DNA from: Herbaspirillum sp. ST 5-3
GTDB taxonomy: Bacteria > Pseudomonadota > Gammaproteobacteria > Burkholderiales > Burkholderiaceae_D
DNA length: 64,000 nucleotides
NCBI RefSeq assembly: GCF_004804275.1
Contig: NZ_STGI01000006.1
Span: forward strand, 248,001 to 312,000
Direction of reading: 5' to 3'
Below are positions 50,449-58,681 of this stretch, piece after piece. Position numbers and translations under genes: made by a program. The notes beneath the pieces were generated by a model. That model was not told the origin of the DNA. It was given only the letters and a program-made list of their open reading frames with translations, and searched no databases. The number at the start of each line of letters is the position of its first letter. Within the stretch, counting starts at the first letter, position 1.

Positions 50449-51405
50449 ATGAGCCGCTGGCGAACCCTGCGTTTTGACTTCCAGTCCATGGCCTCTCCCT
50501 GCAGCCTGCAGATGGATGGCCAGGATGAGCGCGCCATGCGTCGGGCCGCCACGGATGCCATCGCCGAAGTGCGCCGCATCGAGGAAAAGTTTTCGCGCTA
50601 CCGCGAGACGAGTGTCATCAGCCGCATCAACCGGGCCGCCGGGGCGCAGGCTGTGGACGTGGATGCCGAAACCGCCGGCCTGCTGGATTTCGCGCAGCAG
50701 CTCTGGATGCTGAGCGACGGGCTGTTCGACATCACCTCGGGCGTGCTGCGCCGTGCCTGGGATTTCCGCAAGGGCCGCCTGCCCGAACCCGCAGCGCTGG
50801 ATGCGCTGATGCCGCTGGTGGGATGGCAACACGTCGAGCGCGACGGCAACAAGCTGCGATTGTCGCTGTCCGGCATGGAGCTGGACTTCGGCGGATTCGG
50901 CAAGGAATACGCCGTCGATTGCGCTGCCGCGGTCCTGCAAGGCCACGGCATCGCGCACGCGCTGGTCAATCTCGGCGGAGACCTGTACGCACTGGGCGCA
51001 CGCGGTCTGCCGGAGCACGAAGGTGAGCCCTGGCTGGTCGAGATCCAGCATCCGCGGCCCGATCCGGCCAGGCCCGCAGCGCCGCTGGCACTGCTGCCGC
51101 TGGCGCGCGGCGGCCTGACCACCAGCGGCGACTACGAACGCTTTTTCATGCACGAAGGACAGCGCTATTGCCACATCCTGAATCCCCATACCGGCTGGCC
51201 CGTGTCGCACTGGCAGTCGGTGAGCATCCTGGCGGCCAATGCCACGACCGCCGGCGCGCTGTCAACCATCGCCATGCTGAAAGGCCCGGAGGCCATCGAC
51301 TGGCTGCAAACCCAGAACGTGCGTTATCTGGCCGTGCAACACGACGGGCAGGTGGTGCGCAACGGCACTGCCGACATCGGCGACCAGCTTCGCCAACAAG
51401 CATGA
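50449..51405 (+). CDS. apbE: ApbE-family FAD:protein FMN transferase
   Basis: A 318-residue ApbE protein, transferring FMN from FAD to a Ser/Thr of a target protein. Family motifs: EEKFSRYRETSVISRINRAA, FDITSGVL, GGFGKEYAVD, NLGGDLYALG, TTSGDYERFF and HILNPHTGWP. Two oddities: there is no signal peptide or lipobox, although most ApbE are periplasmic; and the C-terminal metal-binding stretch usually written ADALAT is AGALST, so the Mg-ligand Asp is Gly. It lies 9 bases after DUF3570 in the same operon. Either a divergent active form or a specialised subfamily. Confidence 0.9.
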   Translation: MSRWRTLRFDFQSMASPCSLQMDGQDERAMRRAATDAIAEVRRIEEKFSRYRETSVISRINRAAGAQAVDVDAETAGLLDFAQQLWMLSDGLFDITSGVLRRAWDFRKGRLPEPAALDALMPLVGWQHVERDGNKLRLSLSGMELDFGGFGKEYAVDCAAAVLQGHGIAHALVNLGGDLYALGARGLPEHEGEPWLVEIQHPRPDPARPAAPLALLPLARGGLTTSGDYERFFMHEGQRYCHILNPHTGWPVSHWQSVSILAANATTAGALSTIAMLKGPEAIDWLQTQNVRYLAVQHDGQVVRNGTADIGDQLRQQA

Positions 51406-51457
51406 CCCACGGTCCTGACGGACTTTTTATTACCGCCTTAAACAGAGGAGCCGCATC

Positions 51458-52786
51458 ATGAAAAATTCCGCATCCCGATTCACCCTGGGCCTGATCGCCA
51501 CTGCCGTCATGACGCTCACCGCATGCGGCGGCGGAGGCCCAGGCACGCCGGGGACAGCGAGCAGCACGCTGACGCCCACCGTCATGGACGGCCTGGTCCA
51601 GAACGCGCTGGTCTGCGTCGACAGCAACAGCAACGGCGTCTGCGATACGGGCGAAATCCAGGGCCGTACCGACGTCAACGGCAAGGTCACGCTGGACGTC
51701 GGCACGACCGACGTGTCCAACGCGCGACTGGTCGCGATGGTGGGCACGGACGCCACCGACGCCGACACCGGGCCGGTCACCACGCCGTATACCTTGATGG
51801 CGCCGGCGGGCAGGCACGACGTGATCAGCCCGCTGACCGACATGGTGCAGGCCAAGATCCGCCGCGACAAAGTCGGCGTCGAAGCCGCGGAAGCCTATGT
51901 CAAGACGCAAACTGGCCTGAATATCTCCATGTTCGATGACTTCATCGCCAAACGCTCCCAGAGCGCCGAACACAGGAAAGCCGGCGAGATCGCCCGTCTG
52001 CTCGTCGTCAGTGCACAAAAATCCAGGCGTGCCGGTGCCGGCGCAGCCGCGAACGCCACCGCTTGCCAAACCGAGTCGGAGCACGAACATGACCAGGACC
52101 ACACCGAAGCCAGTCGCATCGACGACGATCTCGTGACCAGGCTGGGCGAGATTCGCACGGTTTCCGACGAAATCGAACACGAGGCCTGCGCCAGCGGCAG
52201 TTTCGCGAGGGACTGCGATAGCAGCATTCAGGTGAAGGCCCTTGTGCTGAGTTGCGGGACGACAGGCGCGACGACCGGTACGACGACTGGCACGACCACA
52301 GGCACAACGACTGGTACGACGACCGGCACGACCACAGGCACAACGACTGGTACGACGACCGGCACGACCACAGGTACAACGACTGGTACGACGACCGGCA
52401 CGACCACAGGTACAACGACTGGTACGACGACCGGCACGACCACAGGCACAACGACCGGCACAACGACCGGCACGACCACAGGCACAACGACCGGCACGAC
52501 AACAGGCACAACGACGGGTACGACGACCGGCACGACGACAGGCACAACAACGGGGACAACCGTATCTGCCACCAACGGCAAGACGCTGTATGCCGCCAAC
52601 TGCGCGATCTGTCACGGAGTCAATCCGGCTCTGAACACCAACAAGATTCTGCTCGGCGCCAACTCACCCAACACCATCCTCAACGCCATCGCATCAAACA
52701 AGGGTGGGATGAGTTTCCTGTCGGCGACCATCAAGAGCACGCAGGCAAGCGATATCGCAGCCTATCTGGCTAACCCCGGCATTTAA
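51458..52786 (+). CDS. lipoprotein with a TGTT-repeat stalk and C-terminal cytochrome c domain
   Basis: A 442-residue exported lipoprotein (lipobox TLTACGGG). The N-terminal domain contains VCVDSNSNGVCDTGEI, a calcium-loop-like segment with two Cys, and a beta/alpha region (about 30-265). Then about 25 tandem Thr-Gly-Thr-Thr units form an extended stalk (about 267-368), ending in a mono-heme cytochrome c domain with the CAICH motif, then LNAIASNKGGMSFLSA with a Met ligand candidate. This architecture would hold a heme well away from the membrane. Last gene of the redox operon, followed by a strong terminator. Confidence 0.88.
   Translation: MKNSASRFTLGLIATAVMTLTACGGGGPGTPGTASSTLTPTVMDGLVQNALVCVDSNSNGVCDTGEIQGRTDVNGKVTLDVGTTDVSNARLVAMVGTDATDADTGPVTTPYTLMAPAGRHDVISPLTDMVQAKIRRDKVGVEAAEAYVKTQTGLNISMFDDFIAKRSQSAEHRKAGEIARLLVVSAQKSRRAGAGAAANATACQTESEHEHDQDHTEASRIDDDLVTRLGEIRTVSDEIEHEACASGSFARDCDSSIQVKALVLSCGTTGATTGTTTGTTTGTTTGTTTGTTTGTTTGTTTGTTTGTTTGTTTGTTTGTTTGTTTGTTTGTTTGTTTGTTTGTTTGTTTGTTTGTTTGTTTGTTTGTTVSATNGKTLYAANCAICHGVNPALNTNKILLGANSPNTILNAIASNKGGMSFLSATIKSTQASDIAAYLANPGI
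52255..52562 (+). repeat. 12-bp tandem repeat array encoding the TGTT stalk
   Basis: About 25 units of a 12-base sequence (such as ACGACCGGCACG and ACCACAGGCACA) arranged in part as a 36-base higher-order repeat. Such arrays vary in copy number by slippage, so stalk length may differ between strains. The minus strand carries a fortuitous Val-Pro-rich frame. Confidence 0.9.
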
Positions 52787-52824
52787 GGCTTTACTCCCCC
52801 TGTCGTTTTCTCCCCTGGTGCGTT

Positions 52825-52860
52825 GAGCGCTTTCCGCGAAACCGGAAGGCGCTCTTTTTT
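52825..52860 (+). terminator. Rho-independent terminator of the redox operon
   Basis: A 12-bp stem GAGCGCTTTCCG / CGGAAGGCGCTC (one G-U pair) with a 6-base loop, followed by six T residues; it lies about 40 bases after the cytochrome lipoprotein stop. Confidence 0.9.
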
Positions 52861-52893
52861 ATCGAGAACAGGAGGCCGGAATGTATCCCTCCG

Positions 52894-53409
52894 CTATCTC
52901 TTTGCCTTGCGCCGCGTCTTCGGCGCCAGATAGCTGCCGGTGCAACCGGGCGTGCCGCAACGGCAGGCAAAGGCGCGTTTGACGGCCGGCGTGTGCCGCC
53001 CCTCGTAGATCAGCGCATAGTTGTAGCTCAGTTCCTCGCCGCGCTCGATTGGCCGCAAGGCATAAAGATAAACGCGCCCATCCTCGTGCTCAAGCGCTTC
53101 GCAATTCGGCTCGCAGGCATGATTGATGAAGCGCGCAGCGTTACCGCGACGCCCGCCGTCGATCACGCGGCCGTCGTGCAGGGAAAAGAAGAAGGTGTGA
53201 TTGAGCGGCCCGCCTTTTTCCGCGGCGCGGCGCTCCGCTTCTGCCCAGTCGATTCTCTCGCCGCGGTATTCGATGATGCGGCTGCCTGCGGGAATCATGC
53301 GGGTGGCAAAGACGCCTTTGCCGTGGACGGGTGACGCTTTCACGACATAAGATCTGGCGCGAACCGCGCGACCTCCCGGCGCCCGGCGCGCATGTGACGA
53401 ACTCGGCAT
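52894..53409 (-). CDS. SET-domain lysine methyltransferase-like protein
   Basis: A 171-residue SET-domain protein. It carries the SET core: KGVFATRMIPAGSRIIEYRG, RFINHACEPNCEA (AdoMet site NHxCxPN), EELSYNYALIYEG, and a post-SET zinc motif CRCGTPGCTGSY with the three Cys that pair with the C of the NHxCxPN loop. The N- and C-termini are very basic (TRRKAKR), suggesting interaction with nucleic acid or an acidic partner. Bacterial SET proteins methylate lysines of ribosomal, histone-like or host proteins. It stands alone on the minus strand, convergent with the redox operon. Target unknown. Confidence 0.92.
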   Translation of the reverse strand: MPSSSHARRAPGGRAVRARSYVVKASPVHGKGVFATRMIPAGSRIIEYRGERIDWAEAERRAAEKGGPLNHTFFFSLHDGRVIDGGRRGNAARFINHACEPNCEALEHEDGRVYLYALRPIERGEELSYNYALIYEGRHTPAVKRAFACRCGTPGCTGSYLAPKTRRKAKR

Positions 53410-53487
53410 GGAAGGCTCGATGGAAAACAGAATGGATTTTTGACTTGATTCATATGAAATTGTTCATCCATCGAGGAGCGGCCAAGC

Positions 53488-53706
53488 TCATGGGCGGTCC
53501 ATATGCTTGCCGCTTCGTGTGACTTTGTATTCCGCGTACTCTCTAACGGCAAACCAGCAGACAACGATCAGCGCCAATACGCCGCAGAGAGTGAGTTCGA
53601 TTTTGATAAAAACGTCGTAATTCCACGGCGCGAACCAAAGCTGCGCAATGCCGAGCAGCACACAAAGGGCAAACACTCCGATGCCCGTGACAAACAGTTT
53701 TTTCAT
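53488..53706 (-). CDS. small membrane protein
   Basis: A 72-residue protein with two transmembrane helices (GIGVFALCVLLGIAQLWFAP and IELTLCGVLALIVVCWFAV) joined by a short loop with an Asn-Tyr-Asp segment. ATG 53706 has GAGGAA upstream, better than a longer alternative. It follows the YbjQ-family gene by ten bases in the same direction, so the two likely form an operon. No family known to me; many such small proteins are membrane stress or assembly factors. Confidence 0.7.
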   Translation of the reverse strand: MKKLFVTGIGVFALCVLLGIAQLWFAPWNYDVFIKIELTLCGVLALIVVCWFAVREYAEYKVTRSGKHMDRP

Positions 53707-53716
53707 CGTTTCTTCC

Positions 53717-54046
53717 TCAGCGCTTCCGAACCGTGACTGCAGTTCCATAACATAGAACTTCAGTCACGCCCCGCATGACTTCGGTGGCGTCGTATTTCAT
53801 TGCGATGATGGCGTCTGCGCCGTGGTTATCCGCCTGGACGCACATGAGTTGAAAAGCGTCTCTTCTCGCCCGCTCGCACATATTCGTGTAGACCGTGATG
53901 TTGCCTCCAACGACGGTCTGCAGACCGGCGAAGAAGGAACCCACAATGGATCGCGACCTGACCACAATGCCCCGGACCACGCCAATGTTGCCGACGATGT
54001 CGTAGCCGGGCAATTCCAGCGCAGTTGTCACCAATGATGTATCCAT
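53717..54046 (-). CDS. YbjQ/UPF0145 (heavy-metal-binding-domain) family protein
   Basis: A 109-residue protein of the YbjQ/UPF0145 family. ATG 54046 has GGAGG upstream, giving a typical start ([20 protein letters not shown]). Family features: [39 protein letters not shown], and [15 protein letters not shown] near the C-terminus. The fold is a homopentameric alpha/beta ring; some relatives bind metal, and function is unclear. It lies ten bases before the small membrane gene. Confidence 0.9.
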   Translation of the reverse strand: MDTSLVTTALELPGYDIVGNIGVVRGIVVRSRSIVGSFFAGLQTVVGGNITVYTNMCERARRDAFQLMCVQADNHGADAIIAMKYDATEVMRGVTEVLCYGTAVTVRKR

Positions 54047-54426
54047 TAAACCTCCATGAAGTAGCGAATGCCCAACAAGCTTGCCAGGACGATATTTCCG
54101 CATCCTGCCACACCGGAGTTGCAACCACAATCACCCTTCCATGGGAGGCGCAAAGAACCTGCATGGCTCGGCGCCTGCATGTCGATGCCAATCCTCGCAT
54201 TCTGCCGACTGATGACGAAAGCGACAAATTCGTTTGAAGGGATCACCGCCATCTCCGCGCTTTACATCCCCCGAAAGCCTGTGCCACAATCACAGCTCGT
54301 TTGCGGCGTTAAGGGACGCCGTCCCGCAAAAGAGGCTCTCACCCTTCGTTTCTCATCTCCATGTTGGATGTGATCGACCCATTCGTTCGGCTCAGCGGGA
54401 AGCCACACAGCGAATAGGAAGATGAC
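54047..54426. other. intergenic region between divergent genes
   Basis: About 380 bases between the YbjQ-family gene (minus) and the SDR gene (plus). No supportable gene, hairpin or repeat seen; it should contain the promoters of both. Confidence 0.5.
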
Positions 54427-55200
54427 ATGACCAGACCACTTGCCGTAGTCACCGGCGCCGCTTCAGGCATCGGGCTCGCACTCTCCACGGAACTCTCAAA
54501 ACGCGATGTCGATGTGATCGCCATCGACAAGGACCCCTGCCCGTTCGCGTCGATGCCAGGCATCACGGCCGCGCAATTCGATATCCGCGACACGAGCGCC
54601 ATGCAGGCGCTGGCGGACGCTTATGCCGGCCGTCCGCTGGACTATTTGTTTGCCAACGCCGGCATCGCTGCGCCGGGTTCCGTGTTCGGCGCAAGCGATG
54701 ATGACTGGCAACGCGCGTGGGACGTCAATACCATGGGGCCGCTCAACACGCTGCGCTGCTGGTGGCCGCACTTGAAAGCCGCCGGCGGCACGGCCGTGGT
54801 GACAGCATCGGCAGCCGCACTACTGACCTATCCCGGCGCACCGCTGTATCGCGCGTCGAAGGCTGCCTTGCTGAGCATGCTGGAAAGCCTGTATTACGAG
54901 ACGCAGGGTTCCGGCGTGAGCCTGCATGTGCTGTGTCCCGGCATGGTCCGCAGCAACATCATTGTCAATGCGAAAAAGGAAAGCGCTGCGGTGCAGTCGG
55001 ACAGGCTCACGTCCATGCTTGAGCAGGCCATGCGCGCAGCGGAACCGGCGGAGGATTTTGCCAGGCGCGTGCTCGATGGACTGGACGCCGCGCCCTTCTA
55101 TTGGCTCACGCATGACAAGACGGTGGCCGCGATGGAGAAGCGTCATCACGCGCTCGTCATTGAAGGCCGGCCGCCGATGACGTTCGAGGACATGCCATGA
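54427..55200 (+). CDS. SDR-family oxidoreductase
   Basis: A 257-residue short-chain dehydrogenase/reductase. The cofactor motif TGAASGIGLAL is at residues 8-18, the structural NAGIA motif near residue 76, catalytic Ser in VVTASAAALLTYPGA near 127 and the YRASK active-site Tyr-Lys near residue 140. It acts on an alcohol/ketone with NAD(P); D41-type acidic residue after strand 2 (AIDKDP) favours NAD. Downstream gene overlaps its stop (ATGA). The ring of conserved residues is complete, but the substrate cannot be guessed. Confidence 0.93.
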   Translation: MTRPLAVVTGAASGIGLALSTELSKRDVDVIAIDKDPCPFASMPGITAAQFDIRDTSAMQALADAYAGRPLDYLFANAGIAAPGSVFGASDDDWQRAWDVNTMGPLNTLRCWWPHLKAAGGTAVVTASAAALLTYPGAPLYRASKAALLSMLESLYYETQGSGVSLHVLCPGMVRSNIIVNAKKESAAVQSDRLTSMLEQAMRAAEPAEDFARRVLDGLDAAPFYWLTHDKTVAAMEKRHHALVIEGRPPMTFEDMP

Positions 55201-55712
55201 CCACGCCCATCGAGGAACTCAAGATCCGTGCGCGCCTGTTGCTCAACGCAATCGCGCGAGCCGATGCGGACGCACTCGGTCGCGCGCAAAGTGTCTCTAA
55301 AAGTCGGCGCTGGGCGATACCGGAACACTGGACGCTGTCGCTGTGCCTGAACATCGTGTCAGCCGAAGCGGGCTTCGATCAATGGGAACACGCGCGCCGT
55401 GTTCTCGGTGGCGAAGCCCGTGCCGGCGACGACATGGGGACGCTCTGGTACGACAAGTCGTGCACCGTGTTCATGAACCACTGGTTCGCGGCGTATACGG
55501 ATGCGCTGACTGCCTTGCAGTCGCGCGAAAGCTTCTGCCTGTTTCCCTATGGCCAGCAATTTGTCGTGGTGGATGCACCCTTCATCGAGGCAATCGGCCT
55601 GGCGGACGCCGCATCCAGCCTGATGGCATTGAAGCGCGATCTGGTGGCGGGTTATGGCCAGCCGGAGTGGCAGAAGCTGGTCATGCGGCGTCTGCGACAT
55701 ATGCGGCAGTAG
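55197..55712 (+). CDS. protein of unknown function coupled to the SDR
   Basis: A 171-residue protein I do not recognise as a family. It begins four bases inside the SDR stop (ATGA), so it is translationally coupled and probably made with it. The sequence is helical with several Trp and an N-terminal repeat-like helix pair (IEELKIRARLLLNAIARADA; SRRWAIPEHWTLSLCLNIVS). No signal peptide or membrane span; several short hydrophobic stretches (HWFAAYTDALTALQS). A partner or regulator of the SDR is a plausible guess. Confidence 0.7.
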   Translation: MTTPIEELKIRARLLLNAIARADADALGRAQSVSKSRRWAIPEHWTLSLCLNIVSAEAGFDQWEHARRVLGGEARAGDDMGTLWYDKSCTVFMNHWFAAYTDALTALQSRESFCLFPYGQQFVVVDAPFIEAIGLADAASSLMALKRDLVAGYGQPEWQKLVMRRLRHMRQ

Positions 55713-56265
55713 TCTGCGCGGGCGGCGCCCAAGCAGGCTGTTGAAATTCGGCCGTATATAACGCTGTTGGTGGGGCAAGCGTTACGGATATCCTGTTCAT
55801 AGCCATGGAAAGAATGCGATATGCGGATTGGACGAGATGCAGTAAAGCCTGTTCACGGCTGGCACGCTGACTCAGGCCTCTGCCAGCCACAAAGATTTCG
55901 TTGTCGGGGATGAGGAGGCGTCATGTATGCAAAAGCGCCGGCATCCATGCATCGCCAGGCACTGAAACATGGAACAGGTACGCGACTGCGCATCGCGACG
56001 AATATGCATCTGCAGTTCTTTCTCCCATCGCGGCATGCGTAATCCAACCCGGGATGCAGAAGGCGAAACACGCCTATAAATAAAAAACCGCTGTTTTCAA
56101 GCCTCGTGTAACCCACGATTGTCCGCGTCAACAATGAGAGCGAGGGCGGAACACCGCAATCCCGGCGCTGACAATTCCGGCCTTTCGCCGCGCCAGCATC
56201 GCCCCACCTCCCCTTTTCACTCAATAACATCCGTAAATTCAACGACTTGCCGCATTCCTTCCACA
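55713..56265. other. intergenic region upstream of the sigma-54 promoter
   Basis: About 550 bases without a supportable gene. Its right end leads into the sigma-54 promoter at 56266. ATTCCGGC (56174) and CAGCATCGC (56194) recur with similar spacing upstream of the next sigma-54 promoter and are candidate activator sites. Confidence 0.5.
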
Positions 56266-56281
56266 TGGCACGAAGCCTGCA
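56266..56281 (+). promoter_or_regulatory. sigma-54 (-24/-12) promoter of the Leu-type binding-protein gene
   Basis: TGGCACG-AAGC-CTGCA matches the sigma-54 consensus TGGCAC-N5-TTGCA at the invariant GG and GC, 10 bases apart. Transcription would begin near 56292, about 70 bases before the ATG at 56364. Confidence 0.75.
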
Positions 56282-56363
56282 AGACCTGCCACGCAGCACA
56301 CACATCAAAGGCAGGCGAAGGGAGACATTCGCCTTGTTGACTCTTCAACAAAAGGAAAAGAAC

Positions 56364-57497
56364 ATGCGTGCACAGCAGATGAAATGGATAGCCGCCTTGT
56401 TGTTATCAGCCGCCACTCACGCGGCAAGTGCTGAGGACGGCGTGACCGAGGACCGCATCCTGATCGGGCAGACGGTCGGACTCACCGGGCAGATCGCCGG
56501 CTCGGTGAAGGAAATGAACGAAGGCGCCAACGCCTACATCGCGATGATCAATCGCCAGGGCGGCGTGCATGGCCGCCGCATCGAGATCCGCACGCTCGAC
56601 GACAGGTTCGATCCGGCGCTGGCGGCGAAGAATGCGCAAACCCTGATCGGCAAGGACCATGTGCTCGCGCTGTTCCTCAATCGCGGCACGCCGCATACCG
56701 AAGCCATCCTGCCGCTGCTGGCGTCGGCGCAGGTGCCGCTGATTGCGCCGAGCACCGGCGCCGCGCTGTTCCATGCGCCGGTCAACCGTCTGATCTTCAA
56801 CGTGCGCGCCAAATACCAGGACGAGGTGATCAAGGCCGTCGAGCATTTCACGACGGTCGGCTTCAAGGAAATCGGCATCCTGCATGTCGACGACGGCTTC
56901 GGGCGCGACGCACTGGCCGGCTTCGAGAAGGCGATGCAGGCGCATCAATTGAAACCGGCGCTGCTCGCCGCGTTCGACCGCGCCCATCCCGACATCGATA
57001 CCGCCGTGCACGCGGCACTCAAGGCCGATCCGCGCGCACTGATCATCGTCGGGTCCGCCGCCACCACCGCCGAACTCATCACACGCCTGCGCAAGGAAGG
57101 CAGCCGGGCGCAGCTCCTCACGCTGTCGAACAATTCCGCCCAATCCTTTGTCTCCCGCCTGGGCGCCGACGGCATTGGCGTCATTGTGTCGCAAGTCACG
57201 CCGGCACCGCATCTGGTGTCGAGCGGACTGGGCCAGGAATTCAAGATCGCGGCCAAGGCATCCGGCGCCACGGTGTCGTATGCGGCGATGGAAGGATTCG
57301 TCGCGGCCAAGGTGCTGGTCGAGGGTCTGCAGCGCGCCGGCCGCAACCTGACGCGCGAGCGGCTGATCCACGCGCTGGAATCGATACGTCATGCCGATCT
57401 CGGCGGCCTGATGGTCAGTTACGCGCCGGACGATCACACCGGCAGCGAATACGTCGAGCTGACGATGATCGGCAAGGGCGGGCATTTCATTCGCTGA
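56364..57497 (+). CDS. periplasmic Leu/Ile/Val-type (family 1) substrate-binding protein
   Basis: A 377-residue binding protein of the LivK/Peripla_BP_6 type, with a signal peptide (WIAALLLSAATHAASA) and the family start VTEDRILIGQTVGLTGQIAG, then GGVHGRRIEIRTLDDRFDPA and a C-terminal ligand lobe. AAAGGAAAAG precedes the ATG. Members bind branched amino acids, amides, aromatic acids or urea. No LivHMGF genes are adjacent; instead the gene leads into an SsuABC-type operon, each behind its own sigma-54 promoter, suggesting both serve one regulator. Confidence 0.88.
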   Translation: MRAQQMKWIAALLLSAATHAASAEDGVTEDRILIGQTVGLTGQIAGSVKEMNEGANAYIAMINRQGGVHGRRIEIRTLDDRFDPALAAKNAQTLIGKDHVLALFLNRGTPHTEAILPLLASAQVPLIAPSTGAALFHAPVNRLIFNVRAKYQDEVIKAVEHFTTVGFKEIGILHVDDGFGRDALAGFEKAMQAHQLKPALLAAFDRAHPDIDTAVHAALKADPRALIIVGSAATTAELITRLRKEGSRAQLLTLSNNSAQSFVSRLGADGIGVIVSQVTPAPHLVSSGLGQEFKIAAKASGATVSYAAMEGFVAAKVLVEGLQRAGRNLTRERLIHALESIRHADLGGLMVSYAPDDHTGSEYVELTMIGKGGHFIR

Positions 57498-57635
57498 GTA
57501 CATGTTCTGCGGCGGCGGACTTCCGCCAGCGCACGGCGCGGCATTCCGGCAGTCCGCCAGTTTGCGCTACCGCGCAGCATCGCAGAAAACAGGAAAGCCG
57601 CATGAAATCAAGCATTTGAGACCAATCCCAAGGAG

Positions 57636-57651
57636 TGGCACGGAAGCTGCA
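57636..57651 (+). promoter_or_regulatory. sigma-54 promoter of the SsuABC-type operon
   Basis: TGGCACG-GAAG-CTGCA again has the invariant GG and GC at the right spacing. It is nearly identical to the promoter at 56266 and is followed by the same CTGCCACGCA downstream segment. The ATG at 57700 is 48 bases after the -12 element. Confidence 0.8.
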
Positions 57652-57699
57652 ATAACTGCCACGCAACAAACAAGATCGTCATCATTCAAGGAGACTCGC

Positions 57700-58671
57700 A
57701 TGACCCCAATACTGAAACATACCCTGCTCGCATTGATCGTTACCTGTGCCACGTCCGCGCATGCGGAGGACGTGGTCCGCCTCGGCAATCTCAAGTTCGC
57801 GCATTACGGTGCGGTGTCCTATATCAAGGAGATCGCACCGAAGTGCGGCATCAAGGTCGAGGAACGCGTTTTCGCCAAAGGTCCCGACGTGATGCAGGCG
57901 ATCCTCGCCGGCGAACTCGATGTCGGCGCGACCGCTTCCGAAGCGGCGATTTCCGGTCGCGCCAACGGTGCGCCGATCTACATCGTCGCCGGCTTCGCCA
58001 AGGGCGGCGCGCGCTTGCTGGCACGCAGCGACAACGGCATCAAATCGGTCAAGGATCTGAAGGGCAAGAAGGTCGGCGTCACGCGCGGCGGCATCCATGA
58101 AGTGCTGCTGGCGGCGGAACTCGCGCAGGCCGGTCTCACGATGTCGGACCAGCCGGGCAAGGATGTGCAGATCATCTATCTCGCCTTTCCCGACCTTAAC
58201 CAGGCGCTGCTCGGCAAGAACGTCGACGCCATCATGCAAAGCGAGCCGCAAAGCTCGCAAGCCATCAGCAAGGGCTACGGCGTGGAGATCCTGAAGCCCT
58301 ACGACACCGCGGTCGGCGAACCGGTGCGCACCATGGTAATGACGGAGAAGTTCTACCGCGAACGTCGCGCGGTGGCGGAACGCTTCATGCGCTGTTTCGT
58401 GCAGGCCACCAAGACCTTCATCGACAACAAGGATGTCGCAGAGAAGTATGTACGCGAGACCATCTTCAAGGGCCAGCTCAGCAAGGATGATTTCTACAAC
58501 GCGATCGGCAATTCGCCCTATTCCTACGACGTCACGCCCGAGCATATCCAGATCACGACCGAGGTCATGAACAAGTACAAGGTCGGCAGGATGAGCAATC
58601 CGCCGGTCGCGAAGGAATGGGTCAAGCTCGACCTGCTCGACGGCGCCAAGAAAAGCCTGAACATCCAGTGA
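57700..58671 (+). CDS. SsuA/NMT1-type periplasmic substrate-binding protein
   Basis: A 323-residue binding protein. A signal peptide (ALIVTCATSAHA) is followed by VVRLGNLKFAHYGAVSYI, then the two-lobe pattern of the NMT1/SsuA family with MQAILAGELDVGATASE, DLKGKKVGVTRGGIHE and NVDAIMQSEPQSSQA. AAGGAG precedes the ATG. This family binds sulfonates, taurine, nitrate, pyrimidine precursors or aromatic acids. It lies 10 bases before the permease gene; the operon continues with the ATPase, a Cache protein and a two-component pair. Confidence 0.92.
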   Translation: MTPILKHTLLALIVTCATSAHAEDVVRLGNLKFAHYGAVSYIKEIAPKCGIKVEERVFAKGPDVMQAILAGELDVGATASEAAISGRANGAPIYIVAGFAKGGARLLARSDNGIKSVKDLKGKKVGVTRGGIHEVLLAAELAQAGLTMSDQPGKDVQIIYLAFPDLNQALLGKNVDAIMQSEPQSSQAISKGYGVEILKPYDTAVGEPVRTMVMTEKFYRERRAVAERFMRCFVQATKTFIDNKDVAEKYVRETIFKGQLSKDDFYNAIGNSPYSYDVTPEHIQITTEVMNKYKVGRMSNPPVAKEWVKLDLLDGAKKSLNIQ

Positions 58672-58681
58672 GGAGACCATC

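Noticed and set aside
49246-51210. A 654-codon minus-strand frame opposite DUF3570 and apbE
   Set aside because: Shadow of two well supported genes; composition is Ala/Arg/His-rich without structure.
52255-52562. Possible CRISPR array
   Set aside because: Units are 12 bases and contiguous with no spacers, and they lie in a coding frame.
52228-52599. Minus-strand frame of Val-Pro-Val-Val repeats
   Set aside because: By-product of the 12-bp tandem repeat, open in several frames; the plus-strand TGTT frame joins a lipoprotein signal to a heme motif and is the real one.
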